From Dehalobacter sp. DCM (GTDB taxonomy: Bacteria; Bacillota; Desulfitobacteriia; Desulfitobacteriales; Syntrophobotulaceae): a stretch of DNA of 64,000 bases. Numbering within the stretch: position 1 is the first letter of the stretch; every line of letters begins with the position of its first letter. A model generated the notes under the pieces. It did no database searches. It was not told the origin of the DNA and worked only from the letters and a program-made list of their open reading frames with translations. The stretch is from assembly GCF_024972775.1 (NCBI RefSeq), contig NZ_CP092282.1, positions 3,589,001 through 3,653,000 of the forward strand, written 5' to 3'. Of the stretch, positions 9,827-18,572 are shown one piece after another. The translations under genes were made by a program, and so were the position numbers.

Positions 9827-9960
9827 AGGTATGGCTTATTCATATACACATGTGCCAGAAGCGATGCAAACATCGCGTGATGCTCGAGGGTATTCCTGGC
9901 TCTCATACCGCCTCCTTCAAAAATAAGGGCGGTATCTTTATTATTATTCGTTATCTCCAT
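9826..9960 (-). pseudogene. N-terminal scrap of a patatin-like phospholipase
   Basis: The minus strand starting at ATG 9960 encodes MEITNNNKDTALIFEGGGMR, which is the oxyanion-hole GGGxR region at the start of patatin-like phospholipases. After that the reading changes to sequence unlike the family and soon ends. The catalytic GxSxG and the Asp region are absent, so nothing functional remains. The leftward terminator overlaps its end. Confidence 0.5.
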
Positions 9961-10000
9961 AGTTACGTGGATTGAATCTACCAACTGCTGCTATGGCTGA

Positions 10001-10744
10001 TCAGCGCTGAATATTGACCATTTCACCGCCATGCTTAAAGATACTCATCTTTTTGCCTTCCTTAGCCGCTTCCCAAATCAGTTCTTGCTCAAGGGCAACC
10101 AAACCTGCAATCTGATCAACTCCGTAATTAAAGAGAATGCGCGTAATTGGTACGCTGGGACCAACAAGGATCGTTTTTGCCTTCTTCGACAGCTCCAAAA
10201 GACGTGGCATTGTTTTATTGGTAAAGGCTGTACCTGTTATAAAAACAAAATCTTGTTCCGGAAGAATATACTCGCAGGCCGAATCAGGATAATCATCTTC
10301 CCGGGGTTCCCTTTCCAGAATGGATAACTGGCATAGATCATTAAAGTGTTCAATGTCAGGAAAATGTCCGATAATAGCGACTTTTTTACCCTTAATCTCC
10401 GGCTCTACATGTTTGAATGCATTTGATTTTTGCGAATCAGATTTGAGTACCGGTTTTCCCGTAATCGCCAGCAGCTCTGACGGTGTATTGTATGCCGCAT
10501 TTACTGCCGCCTGCCCCAATGACGCTTCAAGCATATTCCAGGATTTTGAGTAACTCGCAAGCTCCTTTAACGGCATTCCACGTACCCTGGAAAGCTCTGC
10601 GCCCTTCTTGCCTCCCTTTATGGTCTTTGCAATACCGGTGCCCCGTTCCGATCGGACAAGCGTCCAAGAAGCTCCAATCATGCACTCTAGTACGGTTAAA
10701 TCCTCAGGTATCGCGTCAATTAGCTCATTATACATCTTCCACAT
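10001..10744 (-). CDS. DUF4213/DUF364 family protein (putative metal-chelation or transport-associated)
   Basis: This 247-residue protein starts with a DUF4213-type segment (LECMIGASWTLVRSE, GIAKTI) followed by the Rossmann-like DUF364 domain (KGKKVAIIGHFPDIE, LPEQDFVFITGTAFTNKTMPRLLEL, TILVGPSVPITRILF). Members are soluble, often sit beside metal or molybdate/iron ABC transporters, and have been suggested to bind metal-chelating ligands. The biochemical role is not settled. The start codon overlaps the stop of the truncated methyltransferase gene (TAATG), so the two are coupled. No transporter genes are present here. Confidence 0.82.
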   Translation of the reverse strand: MWKMYNELIDAIPEDLTVLECMIGASWTLVRSERGTGIAKTIKGGKKGAELSRVRGMPLKELASYSKSWNMLEASLGQAAVNAAYNTPSELLAITGKPVLKSDSQKSNAFKHVEPEIKGKKVAIIGHFPDIEHFNDLCQLSILEREPREDDYPDSACEYILPEQDFVFITGTAFTNKTMPRLLELSKKAKTILVGPSVPITRILFNYGVDQIAGLVALEQELIWEAAKEGKKMSIFKHGGEMVNIQR

Positions 10745-11094
10745 TAATTTTTACTCCCTTTTAGATACTTTGAAAATCCACCGGTACGCTGACGATTATC
10801 CGGCAGATTAATTTTACGGACATCACCAACCATTGTGGAAGCCCTTTCCTCAAGTCCCCAATCGATAACCCTTTTGTTAGCAATTTCTATAGCATCTTCT
10901 TTTATATCCATTAAAGTAATGTCCATATTGCTCAGTTTCGCAACACTCAGTCCAAGATGACCGCCGTCGCAGCCGATGTCAAGACAGTTTCCGCTTTTTT
11001 GTGCGGATACGTTTAATGCATCCCCAGCGATGACTTCATAAATGGGAAAAAATATTTCATTGGCAATTTTGTCAAAATCTTCTCTGCTGTTCAT
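10744..11094 (-). pseudogene. Class I SAM-dependent methyltransferase, 3'-truncated
   Basis: The first 100 or so residues match the start of a class I methyltransferase. The SAM motif is seen as CLDIGCDGGHLGLS (about 38-51), followed by the acidic strand-2 end ITLMDIKEDAIEIA and VGDVRKINLPD. The protein then stops at 116 residues with an unrelated tail, whereas members are usually 200 residues or more and need the later strands for substrate binding. It is therefore probably inactive, though translation may still matter for coupling to the following DUF364 gene. DUF364 proteins and such methyltransferases are often neighbours. Confidence 0.7.
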
Positions 11095-11388
11095 TGATTC
11101 CCTCCATGTTTAAAAAATGTATAACATACTAGTGAAGGTTGTTGCAAACAGACTGATTCGCTTGTTGTACAACAACCTTTGATGAAAACCAACTCACCTA
11201 TTTTCTCATAGAATGAACCATCAGTTACTCATAGGCGCCTCCGCTGCTTTTAGATGCGCTCTTTTTAAGAAAACTTATTACATAACCAAACAACAACTAA
11301 TATAACTTAACTTTAATCATCACAATGATTATATATTCGCAATTTTATCTTGTCAATAACTATCATAGGCAAACATAAGCAAATTAAC
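11095..11388. other. AT-rich intergenic stretch upstream of the methyltransferase gene
   Basis: This stretch should hold the promoter of the leftward methyltransferase-DUF364 pair, but no clear -35/-10 pair stands out. A short inverted pair, GGTTGTTG (near 11136) and CAACAACC (near 11171), may be an operator. No coding signal was seen. Confidence 0.3.
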
Positions 11389-11429
11389 AAGGACGGAATC
11401 CCAAGATAGATACAAGGGGTTCCGTCCTT
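11389..11429 (-). terminator. Hairpin downstream of the P-II gene
   Basis: AAGGACGGAATCCC (11389-11402) pairs with GGGGTTCCGTCCTT (11416-11429) over 14 positions with one wobble. It lies about 85 bases after the P-II stop and is a likely terminator, although the T-run on the minus strand is short. Confidence 0.55.
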
Positions 11430-11512
11430 AATCATTCATAAAACAAAACTGCCGAGCAGAAAAATCACTAATTATTTTCCAACTCTAGTAAATTGATTAC
11501 CGCACCGTGGTA

Positions 11513-11854
11513 TTAGGCATAATTAACAGCAAAATGCGTTTTCCCGTTGTAAGAATACATATCCGTTAACGGATAAACAGTAATCTTTCCATCACCAACA
11601 CTTCCCGTTCTTGCCTCTTGGATTAAGATATTAATGACCTGTTCTACTTGATTATCCATCACAAATATTTCCAAATTTATTTTTTGAGAAAAAATAATGG
11701 TCTCGTTCTCACCCTCAAGTAACTTGATATGCCCATTCTGCTTTCCATAGCCGATGACTTTGGTCATCATAATCTCCTGTACTTCCACTTCTTTGAGAGC
11801 CTTGATAATTCCTTCTATTTTGTCCTTTCTAACGATTGCTTCAATTTTTTTCAT
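11513..11854 (-). CDS. P-II family nitrogen regulatory-like protein
   Basis: This 113-residue protein keeps the P-II core: MKKIEAIVRKDKIEGI at the start and ARTGSVGDGKITVYPL near residues 83-99, the C-terminal signature that contributes to ATP binding. The T-loop region (GYGKQNGHIKLLEGENETI) does not carry the usual tyrosine that is uridylylated in GlnB, so control is more likely by nucleotide and metabolite binding. The gene stands alone, with no ammonium transporter, glutamine synthetase or nitrogenase gene next to it, so the partner is unknown. Expression appears to be controlled by a leader terminator. Confidence 0.85.
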   Translation of the reverse strand: MKKIEAIVRKDKIEGIIKALKEVEVQEIMMTKVIGYGKQNGHIKLLEGENETIIFSQKINLEIFVMDNQVEQVINILIQEARTGSVGDGKITVYPLTDMYSYNGKTHFAVNYA

Positions 11855-11887
11855 AGGATTAACCCCCCAAATAAAATCTGAATAGAT

Positions 11888-11927
11888 AAAAAAACGCCCT
11901 TAAGAGAGAAATAACTCTTAAGAGCGT
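11888..11927 (-). terminator. Leader terminator (candidate attenuator) of the P-II gene
   Basis: On the minus strand a stem formed by 11915-11927 and 11894-11906 (CTCTTAAG/CTTAAGAG core, one mismatch) is followed by seven T residues (11888-11894). It lies only about 34 bases before the P-II ATG and downstream of the only good promoter seen, so most transcripts would stop unless read-through is allowed. Confidence 0.65.
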
Positions 11928-11954
11928 CTTTGCTCATCATATTATAATAATGTA

Positions 11955-11982
11955 ATTATATTACTTCACAGGATTTTGACAA
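11955..11982 (-). promoter_or_regulatory. Sigma-A promoter of the P-II gene
   Basis: TTGTCA (11977-11982) and TATAAT (11955-11960) are separated by 16 bases on the minus strand. Transcription would begin near 11947, about 20 bases before the leader hairpin. Confidence 0.65.
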
Positions 11983-12052
11983 GCATCATGTTAGAAGAAT
12001 ATTGTATTCCTACTGATATTAAGATAAATCATGAAAAATACTTCAATCAGAC

Positions 12053-12500
12053 CTATTTTTGTTCCTGATTACAAAAATCATATTCCCGTTCTGCCTTTTC
12101 AAGAGCATCCTTATGACTGATCGTTCCGGCGTTTAGCAGAACGCCTTTCCCATAGCGATGGGATGTCAGCCCCATAAACGGCAGTTCGGCATTGGCACGC
12201 CCGGCAATAATTTCCGGTGCGGTATGACCGTGGGCAGCGTAGTGAATTTTATTTTGCACCATTTTGAAAAATTCCAGTGACTCCTGCGCCCGCGGGTTAT
12301 AATCCATACTGGTGGCTTAGAGGTCGAGAATCTGACGGTAAATTACTTTTTCGCTGGAACGAATATCACGGCATTCCAGAAGTTCCTTCCAGTAATTACC
12401 ACCGCCAGACTTTTTTAGAAGCGCATCGTTCATTGCGAAGCCTTTGATGAGATATTCTTTCAGAATTTCCAGCGCCCAGCGGCGGAACTGCATACCCCGC
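12053..12500 (-). pseudogene. RhuM-family protein remnant (5'-truncated, nonsense mutation, internal loss)
   Basis: Read leftward from about 12500, the frame encodes MQFRRWALEILKEYLIKGFA, then RDIRSSEKVIYRQILDL, a TAA stop near 12317, and then, in the same frame, the continuation from MDYNPRAQESLEFFKMVQNK through AHGHTAPEII to HAGTISH-like sequence. This is the order of RhuM-family proteins, where the stop replaces a codon inside the conserved RKILDIYATS region. The N-terminal domain is absent, and a block seems to be missing before the last 25 residues. The family is linked to virulence and mobile or defence islands but its biochemistry is unclear. Confidence 0.75.
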
Positions 12501-12516
12501 AGTGATTTTTCTCTTT

Positions 12517-13392
12517 TTAAAACCTACCGTAGATCATAAAAGACACGATCTGACTGATAATAATGGCAATCAGCCCAATGGTTGCACTGAGGTAAATCGC
12601 ACGGATGGCATACCGTCCTGCTTCGATTGTCTTGCTTCGTAACAGTTTGATAATTAATAACACGATTGATAAATCAGTCACAGCGATAATGACAAGGTAA
12701 CTTTTCCCGAGCAAATGAAACAAGACAGGATGGAAACTGAGGATGATTACCATCAGAAAGAGCAAGGCTGAGACACGAAGCGCATTCTTTTTCCCAATGC
12801 GTACGGCAAGCGACTGAACATTTCTTTTCTGGTCGCCATCCATATCCATGACATCAGACGCGATCTCCTCACCAAGATCAAATAGTAATACAATCAGACT
12901 GAAGAGCCATACGGCTTCATTCCATGGTCTACCGACAACAATGCCGCCAAGGATAAAGGTGACGGCAACGGATAAGCCAACAGATAAATTGCCCAATAAC
13001 CCCATTTCTTTCAGCTTCCAATTATACAAGAAACCCATAATCCAAAAAATGATGTACAATAATACGGCTGCCTTGCCGATAAATAACGAAGCTATCAAGC
13101 CGATCAGCGTGGTCATGACTGCCAATTTCACAGCATCAGCCGGTAATATTACTCCAGAAGGCAAAGGTCTATGCGGTGAATTTACCCGGTCTACTTCGAT
13201 ATCAAAATAATCATTGATGATCATAGCCGGGCTCGATAAGAAAAATCCCCAGGCAAATCCCAGGATGATTTGCGTGAGCGATGGAAAATTACCGGACGCG
13301 ATGACTTCCCCGATGATGACACAGATACCGGCAGCAAACGGTAACTCCGGCCTTATTAAGATGATTAAACCTCGGACTTTGCGATAAGCTAT
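12517..13392 (-). CDS. UbiA-family prenyltransferase (geranylgeranylglycerol-phosphate type), no standard start
   Basis: The polytopic enzyme carries the prenyl-diphosphate/Mg motif NDYFDIEVDRVNSPHRPLPSG and a second DMDGDQKRNVQSLAVRIGK motif, and has about eight membrane segments. It transfers a prenyl group to an aromatic or glycerol-phosphate acceptor; the motifs are closest to DGGGP-synthase-like members. Continuous family-like coding (RGLIILIRPELPFAAG) extends upstream of the first ATG (13224) to about 13392. There an AGGGAG site is followed nine bases later by ATA, where an ATG would be expected. From 13392 the product is 291 residues; from 13224 it would lose its first membrane segments. 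The gene may be poorly translated or dead. Confidence 0.75.
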   Translation of the reverse strand: MAYRKVRGLIILIRPELPFAAGICVIIGEVIASGNFPSLTQIILGFAWGFFLSSPAMIINDYFDIEVDRVNSPHRPLPSGVILPADAVKLAVMTTLIGLIASLFIGKAAVLLYIIFWIMGFLYNWKLKEMGLLGNLSVGLSVAVTFILGGIVVGRPWNEAVWLFSLIVLLFDLGEEIASDVMDMDGDQKRNVQSLAVRIGKKNALRVSALLFLMVIILSFHPVLFHLLGKSYLVIIAVTDLSIVLLIIKLLRSKTIEAGRYAIRAIYLSATIGLIAIIISQIVSFMIYGRF

Positions 13393-13454
13393 GATTGTAT
13401 TCTCCCTCTTTCGGCAGACAACGGACTGCAGCCATCGTCATTTTATATTGTCAG

Positions 13455-13661
13455 CCCTGTCAATCTTTGAAAGACAGAGATAAATGAAAATGGCTGCGAA
13501 AGTAAAGGCAGTAAAATCGTTCGTTTAAATGACTTGTTACCTAAGGCTACACTCACTTCATCTGTGGCTTTGCCCTAGGCTCAGATACCTACTTTGCCGT
13601 GGCGGTTCTGGCATCAGACTTGAGAAAAAGGTTGACAGACTCAGCGATCAGCAAGAAATGT
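13455..13661. repeat. Patchwork of gene 3'-end scraps shared with other loci in this window
   Basis: Three separate pieces repeat sequence found elsewhere. 13455-13482 equals 31097-31124 at all 28 bases (tail of the HD phosphohydrolase gene). 13498-13539 matches 28861-28902 at 41 of 42 (tail of the isochorismatase-like gene), and a shorter match just upstream includes a small deletion. 13616-13661 matches 63092-63137 at 45 of 46 (inside the coiled-coil gene). Between them lies unassigned sequence. The stretch codes for nothing and looks like a scrapyard of recombined gene ends. Confidence 0.75.
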
Positions 13662-13697
13662 TATATTTTGTTTATCTCTTCCGGAATAAGGTTATTT

Positions 13698-16154
13698 TTA
13701 GTCTTCCATTAGTAAATGTTCAATCTCATGATGCAGCATAGGCTTATATAAATAATAGCCCTGGACAGTATCGCAGCAAGCATCTTTAATAAATGCCATT
13801 TGTTCTGCCATTTCCACACCTTCAGCGATAACTTCCAATCCCATTTTATGAGAAAGTTCGATAATGGAATCCACAATGGCCGCATCTTTCCTATTTGAGG
13901 GTATCCCCTGGATAAACTCCATTGGGATTTTTATTTTATCAATCGGTAGTTTTTTAATATTTAAAAATGAAGAATGATCAATCCCAAAGTCGTCAATCGA
14001 AAGTGCGATTCCCATATTCTTTAAATCATAAAGAGTCTTAATCGCATCTTCGTTACCCCGGAAGACGATTCTTTCCGTTATTTCAAATTCCAGCAGGTTT
14101 GGGTCAAATCCTGTTTTATTGATAATCGTTGCTACTTTTTGAGCGAACCCCTTCTCTTTCAGTTGGTTTTCTGAGAGGTTGATCGCGATGTTCAGTTTAT
14201 CGTGCCCAAGTTCCTGCCATTTTTTCACTTGGGTACATGCGCTATGGATGATCCACTCGCCCATCGGAATAATGAGTCCCGTTTCTTCCGCCAAAGGGAT
14301 GAACTCACTCGGTGAGATATTCTGATCATTATGTTTCCAGCGCATTAATGCTTCAAATCCGGTAATCCTTTGCGTTTTCACATCGATCTGAGGGTGATAA
14401 TGAATTGATAATTCATCTCTCTCAATGGCATGATAGAGATGGTTTCTCATGATTGTTCTTTCGATAAACCTATCTTTTATTTCTTCCGAACATAATTGAT
14501 AGGTATTTTTTCCTGAGGATTTTGCCTCATACATGGCAATATCGGCATTCCTGGAAAGTGTTTGTCCGTCGTGACCATCTCTTGGATAAATGGCAATTCC
14601 GATGCTCGCAGTAATGAAGCTTTCGTGTCCATCGAGGTTAAAGGGCTTTTCAAAGACGGATCTTAGTTTTCGGGTAATGATTTCGACATCATTTTCGCGT
14701 TTGATATTTGTGGCCAATATCATAAACTCATCCCCGCCGATTCTGGCGACATAATCACTTTTTCTAAGAATAGCTTGCAATTTATCCGCTGTTTGCCGAA
14801 GAAGCAAATCACCAATGTTATGACCATAGCTATCATTAATCAGCTTAAAATTATCCAGATCAAAAAAGTATACTGCCAATTGGTTGCCTATTCTTTGCAT
14901 CTGATGAATCGCCTGATCCAAGGTGATATCAAATAAGCGACGATTAGGCAGTCCCGTTAATTCATCGTGGGTAGCGGCATAGTCAAGTTTAAGCTGGGCA
15001 TTGGTTCTTTCTATGATTTCATCTTTCAACTGTTGATTGATTTTCTCCAGTTCAGCAGTTCTCTTCGCTACCTCAGTCTCTAAAAGCGAATTGGCTTCTT
15101 TGAGATAAGTTTCGGCAATCTTACGATCTGTTATATCATGAAAGACACAGGCCATCCCCAAATAATCCCCGATATTATCGATTAACATGGATCCGGAAAA
15201 CAAACACGGTATTGACGCCATTTTTTTCGTACGCAGTTCCAGCTCGATATTCCGGACGGATCCAAGCTGCATAATTCGTTGAATAATCATCGTCGCTTCA
15301 TCTTTTGATCCAATCAGGAAGCTTAAGGGCATGCCGATTAATTCATCGCGTCTGAAATGACTAAGATCTAAAACTGCCTTATTCACATCTTTAATAATGA
15401 ATTGGGTATTGACAAAAATGACGGGGTCATTCATTGTTTCCAAAATGTAATCAGCGGCAACTTCCGGCGTCAAAACCATCATCTTATATTTAACGATGGC
15501 ATACCAAATACCCCATGTAGCGATACCAAGAAACACAATGGCCATCGGGTTAATTTGAACCCCGAATATCGGCAGCAGTGTATCCAGCGGTACGCCAATG
15601 CAAATTGAGATGACCACCGTTATTAAAATTATCTTTGCCTGTTTCTTTTCACGGGGAAGATGTGAATTTTTTCCCCAGAAAATGATAAGCAGCAATCCGC
15701 CCAGCAAAAACAAAGCGTAGTAAAGAATAAAGGCGTATTGAATCAGGTGTTGTTGCTCAAAAAGGTATGTCCAGCCCAAGAAATTCTGTACAAAAATTTC
15801 AGGAGGATTCACGATATTGTTAAGGAAAAAGACTAAGGAAGGAATATAAAGAGCCAGTCTAAACCAGGCTTTTTTAAAGATTTCTTCTTTACGGGTGAGT
15901 ATGAGACAAAAATACAACCACGAGCTGTAGAAGAAACAAAATCCTGCAGCTGAGAACAAACGCCAGTAATTCGCCTGCACGGCACTGTCTGCAGAATTCA
16001 TCATCGCATACCCAAGAGCCCAGCAACTCAAATTCAAACATAAAACAAAAAAAGAACGATTCGTTAAACCGGCTCTATTTAGACGATAGACGTAAATCCC
16101 AAAAAAAAGATAGATTAAAAAGCTGGAAAAAAGCATTAATGTTAAATAGAGCAT
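13698..16154 (-). CDS. 7TM-PAS-GGDEF-EAL cyclic-di-GMP signalling protein
   Basis: This 818-residue membrane protein begins with about seven hydrophobic helices resembling the histidine-kinase N-terminal 7TM sensor (about 1-215), then a PAS domain (about 225-345), a short coiled coil, a diguanylate cyclase domain with intact RIGGDEF, and a phosphodiesterase domain with EALMRW and other family residues (AINLSENQL, FEITERI, DDFGIDHSS). Both catalytic signatures look intact, so it could make or break c-di-GMP. The ligand of the 7TM part is unknown. It is a single gene transcribed toward the scrap region, with a GGGGG ribosome site before ATG 16154. Confidence 0.92.
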   Translation of the reverse strand: MLYLTLMLFSSFLIYLFFGIYVYRLNRAGLTNRSFFVLCLNLSCWALGYAMMNSADSAVQANYWRLFSAAGFCFFYSSWLYFCLILTRKEEIFKKAWFRLALYIPSLVFFLNNIVNPPEIFVQNFLGWTYLFEQQHLIQYAFILYYALFLLGGLLLIIFWGKNSHLPREKKQAKIILITVVISICIGVPLDTLLPIFGVQINPMAIVFLGIATWGIWYAIVKYKMMVLTPEVAADYILETMNDPVIFVNTQFIIKDVNKAVLDLSHFRRDELIGMPLSFLIGSKDEATMIIQRIMQLGSVRNIELELRTKKMASIPCLFSGSMLIDNIGDYLGMACVFHDITDRKIAETYLKEANSLLETEVAKRTAELEKINQQLKDEIIERTNAQLKLDYAATHDELTGLPNRRLFDITLDQAIHQMQRIGNQLAVYFFDLDNFKLINDSYGHNIGDLLLRQTADKLQAILRKSDYVARIGGDEFMILATNIKRENDVEIITRKLRSVFEKPFNLDGHESFITASIGIAIYPRDGHDGQTLSRNADIAMYEAKSSGKNTYQLCSEEIKDRFIERTIMRNHLYHAIERDELSIHYHPQIDVKTQRITGFEALMRWKHNDQNISPSEFIPLAEETGLIIPMGEWIIHSACTQVKKWQELGHDKLNIAINLSENQLKEKGFAQKVATIINKTGFDPNLLEFEITERIVFRGNEDAIKTLYDLKNMGIALSIDDFGIDHSSFLNIKKLPIDKIKIPMEFIQGIPSNRKDAAIVDSIIELSHKMGLEVIAEGVEMAEQMAFIKDACCDTVQGYYLYKPMLHHEIEHLLMED

Positions 16155-16387
16155 CGCGACCCCCGGTAGTATCTTATTTTACTTAGTTCCTTTGATCTTA
16201 TAATAAACTATCTTTTACATATTTTAAACATCATTCTTCCAAAAGTTTCTACTTTTCGACACAGACCGCAATTAATTTTATTTCAGCACCGCGCGCACGG
16301 TGGTGATGATGGCCATAATCTGGCTAGTATAATTCCTTCATGATTTTTTTATGGTAAAAATGATGATAATAAATAAGGGTGTTGGCC

Positions 16388-17083
16388 ATGACTAAAATAT
16401 TGATTGTTGATGATGAGGAAATACTGGTCAAAGGACTTAAAAGGAGCCTGGAATCTGAAGGTTTTGAAACTGACGCCGCTTATAACGGGATACAGGCCCT
16501 TGAGAAGAGTCTAAATACGCACTATGATTTGATGATCCTTGACCTGATGCTGCCGGAAGTTGACGGCCTTGAAGTATGCCGCCGGATTCGGCAGGTTTCC
16601 CAGATGCCCATCATCATGGTTACCGCCAAAGGCGACGATGTGGAAAAAATTATCGGCCTGGAATTAGGAGCCGATGACTATCTCGCCAAACCCTTCAATA
16701 CGAGGGAGTTACTCGCCAGAATCAAAGCGGTTCTCAGACGCAGCAGCGTCACGAATTCGGATAACCTGCTTAGCCGCGCTAACGCCAGGTTGAAGCTTAA
16801 TCTGTCCCGAAGAACAGTCTCCGTTAATCATATAGAAATCACCACCCTGACAGCCAAAGAATTCGACATGCTGCTGTTATTAGCCAAACATCCCGGCAAA
16901 GTATATACCCGGGAAGATTTGATCCGGCTGGTCTGGGGCTATGACTATACCGGAGAAGACCGGACGGTGGATGTCCATATCCGGCGTCTCAGGGATAAAA
17001 TCGAACCTGACCCATCGCATCCGGAGTTTATCCAGACCAAGTGGGGTATCGGGTATTTCTTCCAACCGGAGAACGTGCGATGA
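16388..17083 (+). CDS. OmpR/PhoB-family response regulator
   Basis: The receiver domain (about 1-115) has the acidic pair DDEE, the phosphoacceptor in LILDLMLPEVDG and the KPF lysine. The C-terminal winged helix (about 135-230) ends with the standard TVDVHIRRLRDKIE block. I start at ATG 16388, preceded by AAGGGTG, and not at the GTG nine bases earlier. The gene overlaps the following kinase by four bases (ATGA), so the two form an operon. The likely targets are this operon and the GerMN lipoprotein gene just downstream, by position. Confidence 0.93.
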   Translation: MTKILIVDDEEILVKGLKRSLESEGFETDAAYNGIQALEKSLNTHYDLMILDLMLPEVDGLEVCRRIRQVSQMPIIMVTAKGDDVEKIIGLELGADDYLAKPFNTRELLARIKAVLRRSSVTNSDNLLSRANARLKLNLSRRTVSVNHIEITTLTAKEFDMLLLLAKHPGKVYTREDLIRLVWGYDYTGEDRTVDVHIRRLRDKIEPDPSHPEFIQTKWGIGYFFQPENVR

Positions 17084-18486
17084 AAATCAAACTTGGCAGT
17101 AAAATCGGTCTGACCTATCTCTTAATCCTATTTAGCGCGATGGCAGTTTTGGGTTACCTGATCATTTCAGATATTAAACAATCTTTTATCGGCGAGAGAA
17201 AAAATGTTCTTTTCAGTTATGCCAACATCATTGCTGAAAAGGCTGCACCTTATCTGCATGAGCAAAACACGGCCTATATCAATTTTTTGGCTGAAGACTT
17301 CGGCGAGAATATCGGACACCGTATTCTGATCTTAGACACTGCCGGTACAATCATCGGCGATTCATCCGGGGCGTCCCGCGGACAACATTTGTCCACCCCC
17401 GTCGTGACTGCCTCCCTGCAAGGAGAAAGCAGCGCTCAAACCAATTATTATCCCGAGTATGGCAATCTCTTATACCTGGCAGTTCCGGTAGCCTCAAGCC
17501 AGCAAATTATCGGCGCCGTCTTTATATCGGCAGATATTAATGATATCCAGACACGGCTGAACCAGACCAGAAACCGGCTGCTGGCGGCCGCCTTGGCGAG
17601 CGGTATCCTGGCCATCCTGCTCAGTTTGCCGCTGGCCAGAATCATCATTACGGTGCCCATCGGCAAATTAACCCGGGCTGCCCAAAAAATGTCGGCCGGC
17701 GAATATGGTTATCAGGTACAGATAAAAAGCCGGGACGAACTGGAGCAGTTAGCCAATTCTTTTAACGAAATGAGTGAAAAAATCCGCCAGGAAGATGATA
17801 TCCGGCGGCAGTTTATCGCCAATGCCTCCCATGAACTAAAGTCTCCGGTAGCGGCTTTAAAAGTATTGGTGGAATCCCTTTTAATCAAGCATCCGGAGTC
17901 AAAGGAAGAAACCCGGGAATTTCTCTTCGATATCGACGGGCAGCTGGACAGGCTGAGCAGGCTTGTTAATGATCTCCTGCTCCTTAGTAAGATCGAAAAA
18001 AATACGGTTTCCCTTAACCTAGAACCTGTTGCCATCGGTCAACTGCTTACAGAAGTTAAAGACAACCTCCTGCCTTTGGCAGCCAACAAAGAAATTGAGA
18101 TCAAGGTCAAGGTCCAAGAGAATATTACCTGGCCGGCAGACCGGGAAATGTTGTATCGGGCGGTATACAACCTGGCGGACAATGCCATAAAATTCTCCTC
18201 TTTAAATAAGCAGGTGCTGCTGAACTGTAATGTCAATAAAAATATACTTGTTATTTCCGTTTTCGACCAGGGAATGGGTATCTCTCCAGAACACCTTGAA
18301 AAAATATTTGACCGTTTTTACAGAGTTAACAAAGCCCGGGAACGGACAACAGGCGGTACCGGTTTAGGCTTAGCTATCGTTAAAGAAATCATCACGCTGC
18401 ATGGCGGCACCGTATCAGCAAAAAGCGTTCCCGCTCATGGCTCAGAGTTTTTAATTACTTTGCCTGATCCCAAACAAATGTCATAG
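17080..18486 (+). CDS. Sensor histidine kinase (PhoR/WalK-like)
   Basis: Starting at ATG 17080, this 468-residue kinase has an N-terminal membrane helix (LTYLLILFSAMAVLGYL), an extracytoplasmic domain of about 130 residues, a second helix (LLAAALASGILAILLSLPLA), HAMP, a HisKA domain with the phospho-site in NASHELKSPVAALK, and an ATPase domain with N, G1 (DQGMGI) and G2 (GTGLGLAI) boxes. It should phosphorylate the regulator encoded just upstream. The external signal is unknown; a cell-surface cue fits the downstream lipoprotein gene. Confidence 0.93.
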   Translation: MKIKLGSKIGLTYLLILFSAMAVLGYLIISDIKQSFIGERKNVLFSYANIIAEKAAPYLHEQNTAYINFLAEDFGENIGHRILILDTAGTIIGDSSGASRGQHLSTPVVTASLQGESSAQTNYYPEYGNLLYLAVPVASSQQIIGAVFISADINDIQTRLNQTRNRLLAAALASGILAILLSLPLARIIITVPIGKLTRAAQKMSAGEYGYQVQIKSRDELEQLANSFNEMSEKIRQEDDIRRQFIANASHELKSPVAALKVLVESLLIKHPESKEETREFLFDIDGQLDRLSRLVNDLLLLSKIEKNTVSLNLEPVAIGQLLTEVKDNLLPLAANKEIEIKVKVQENITWPADREMLYRAVYNLADNAIKFSSLNKQVLLNCNVNKNILVISVFDQGMGISPEHLEKIFDRFYRVNKARERTTGGTGLGLAIVKEIITLHGGTVSAKSVPAHGSEFLITLPDPKQMS

Positions 18487-18572
18487 TTTCGTAATATTTT
18501 GTCATACAAATGAAATCGCCTTTTGCTATACTGCTTTCAAAGGCAGTCTTTATTAGGAAAGGAGTATCCCCT

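Noticed and set aside
9905-9935. Hairpin ATACCGCC/GGCGGTAT that looks like a terminator
   Set aside because: It is produced by the coding sequence of the patatin GGG motif and is followed by no proper T-run.
16260-16330. GC-rich GCGCGCACGGTGGTGATGATG stretch as a regulatory site
   Set aside because: No clear symmetry or promoter element; left unannotated.
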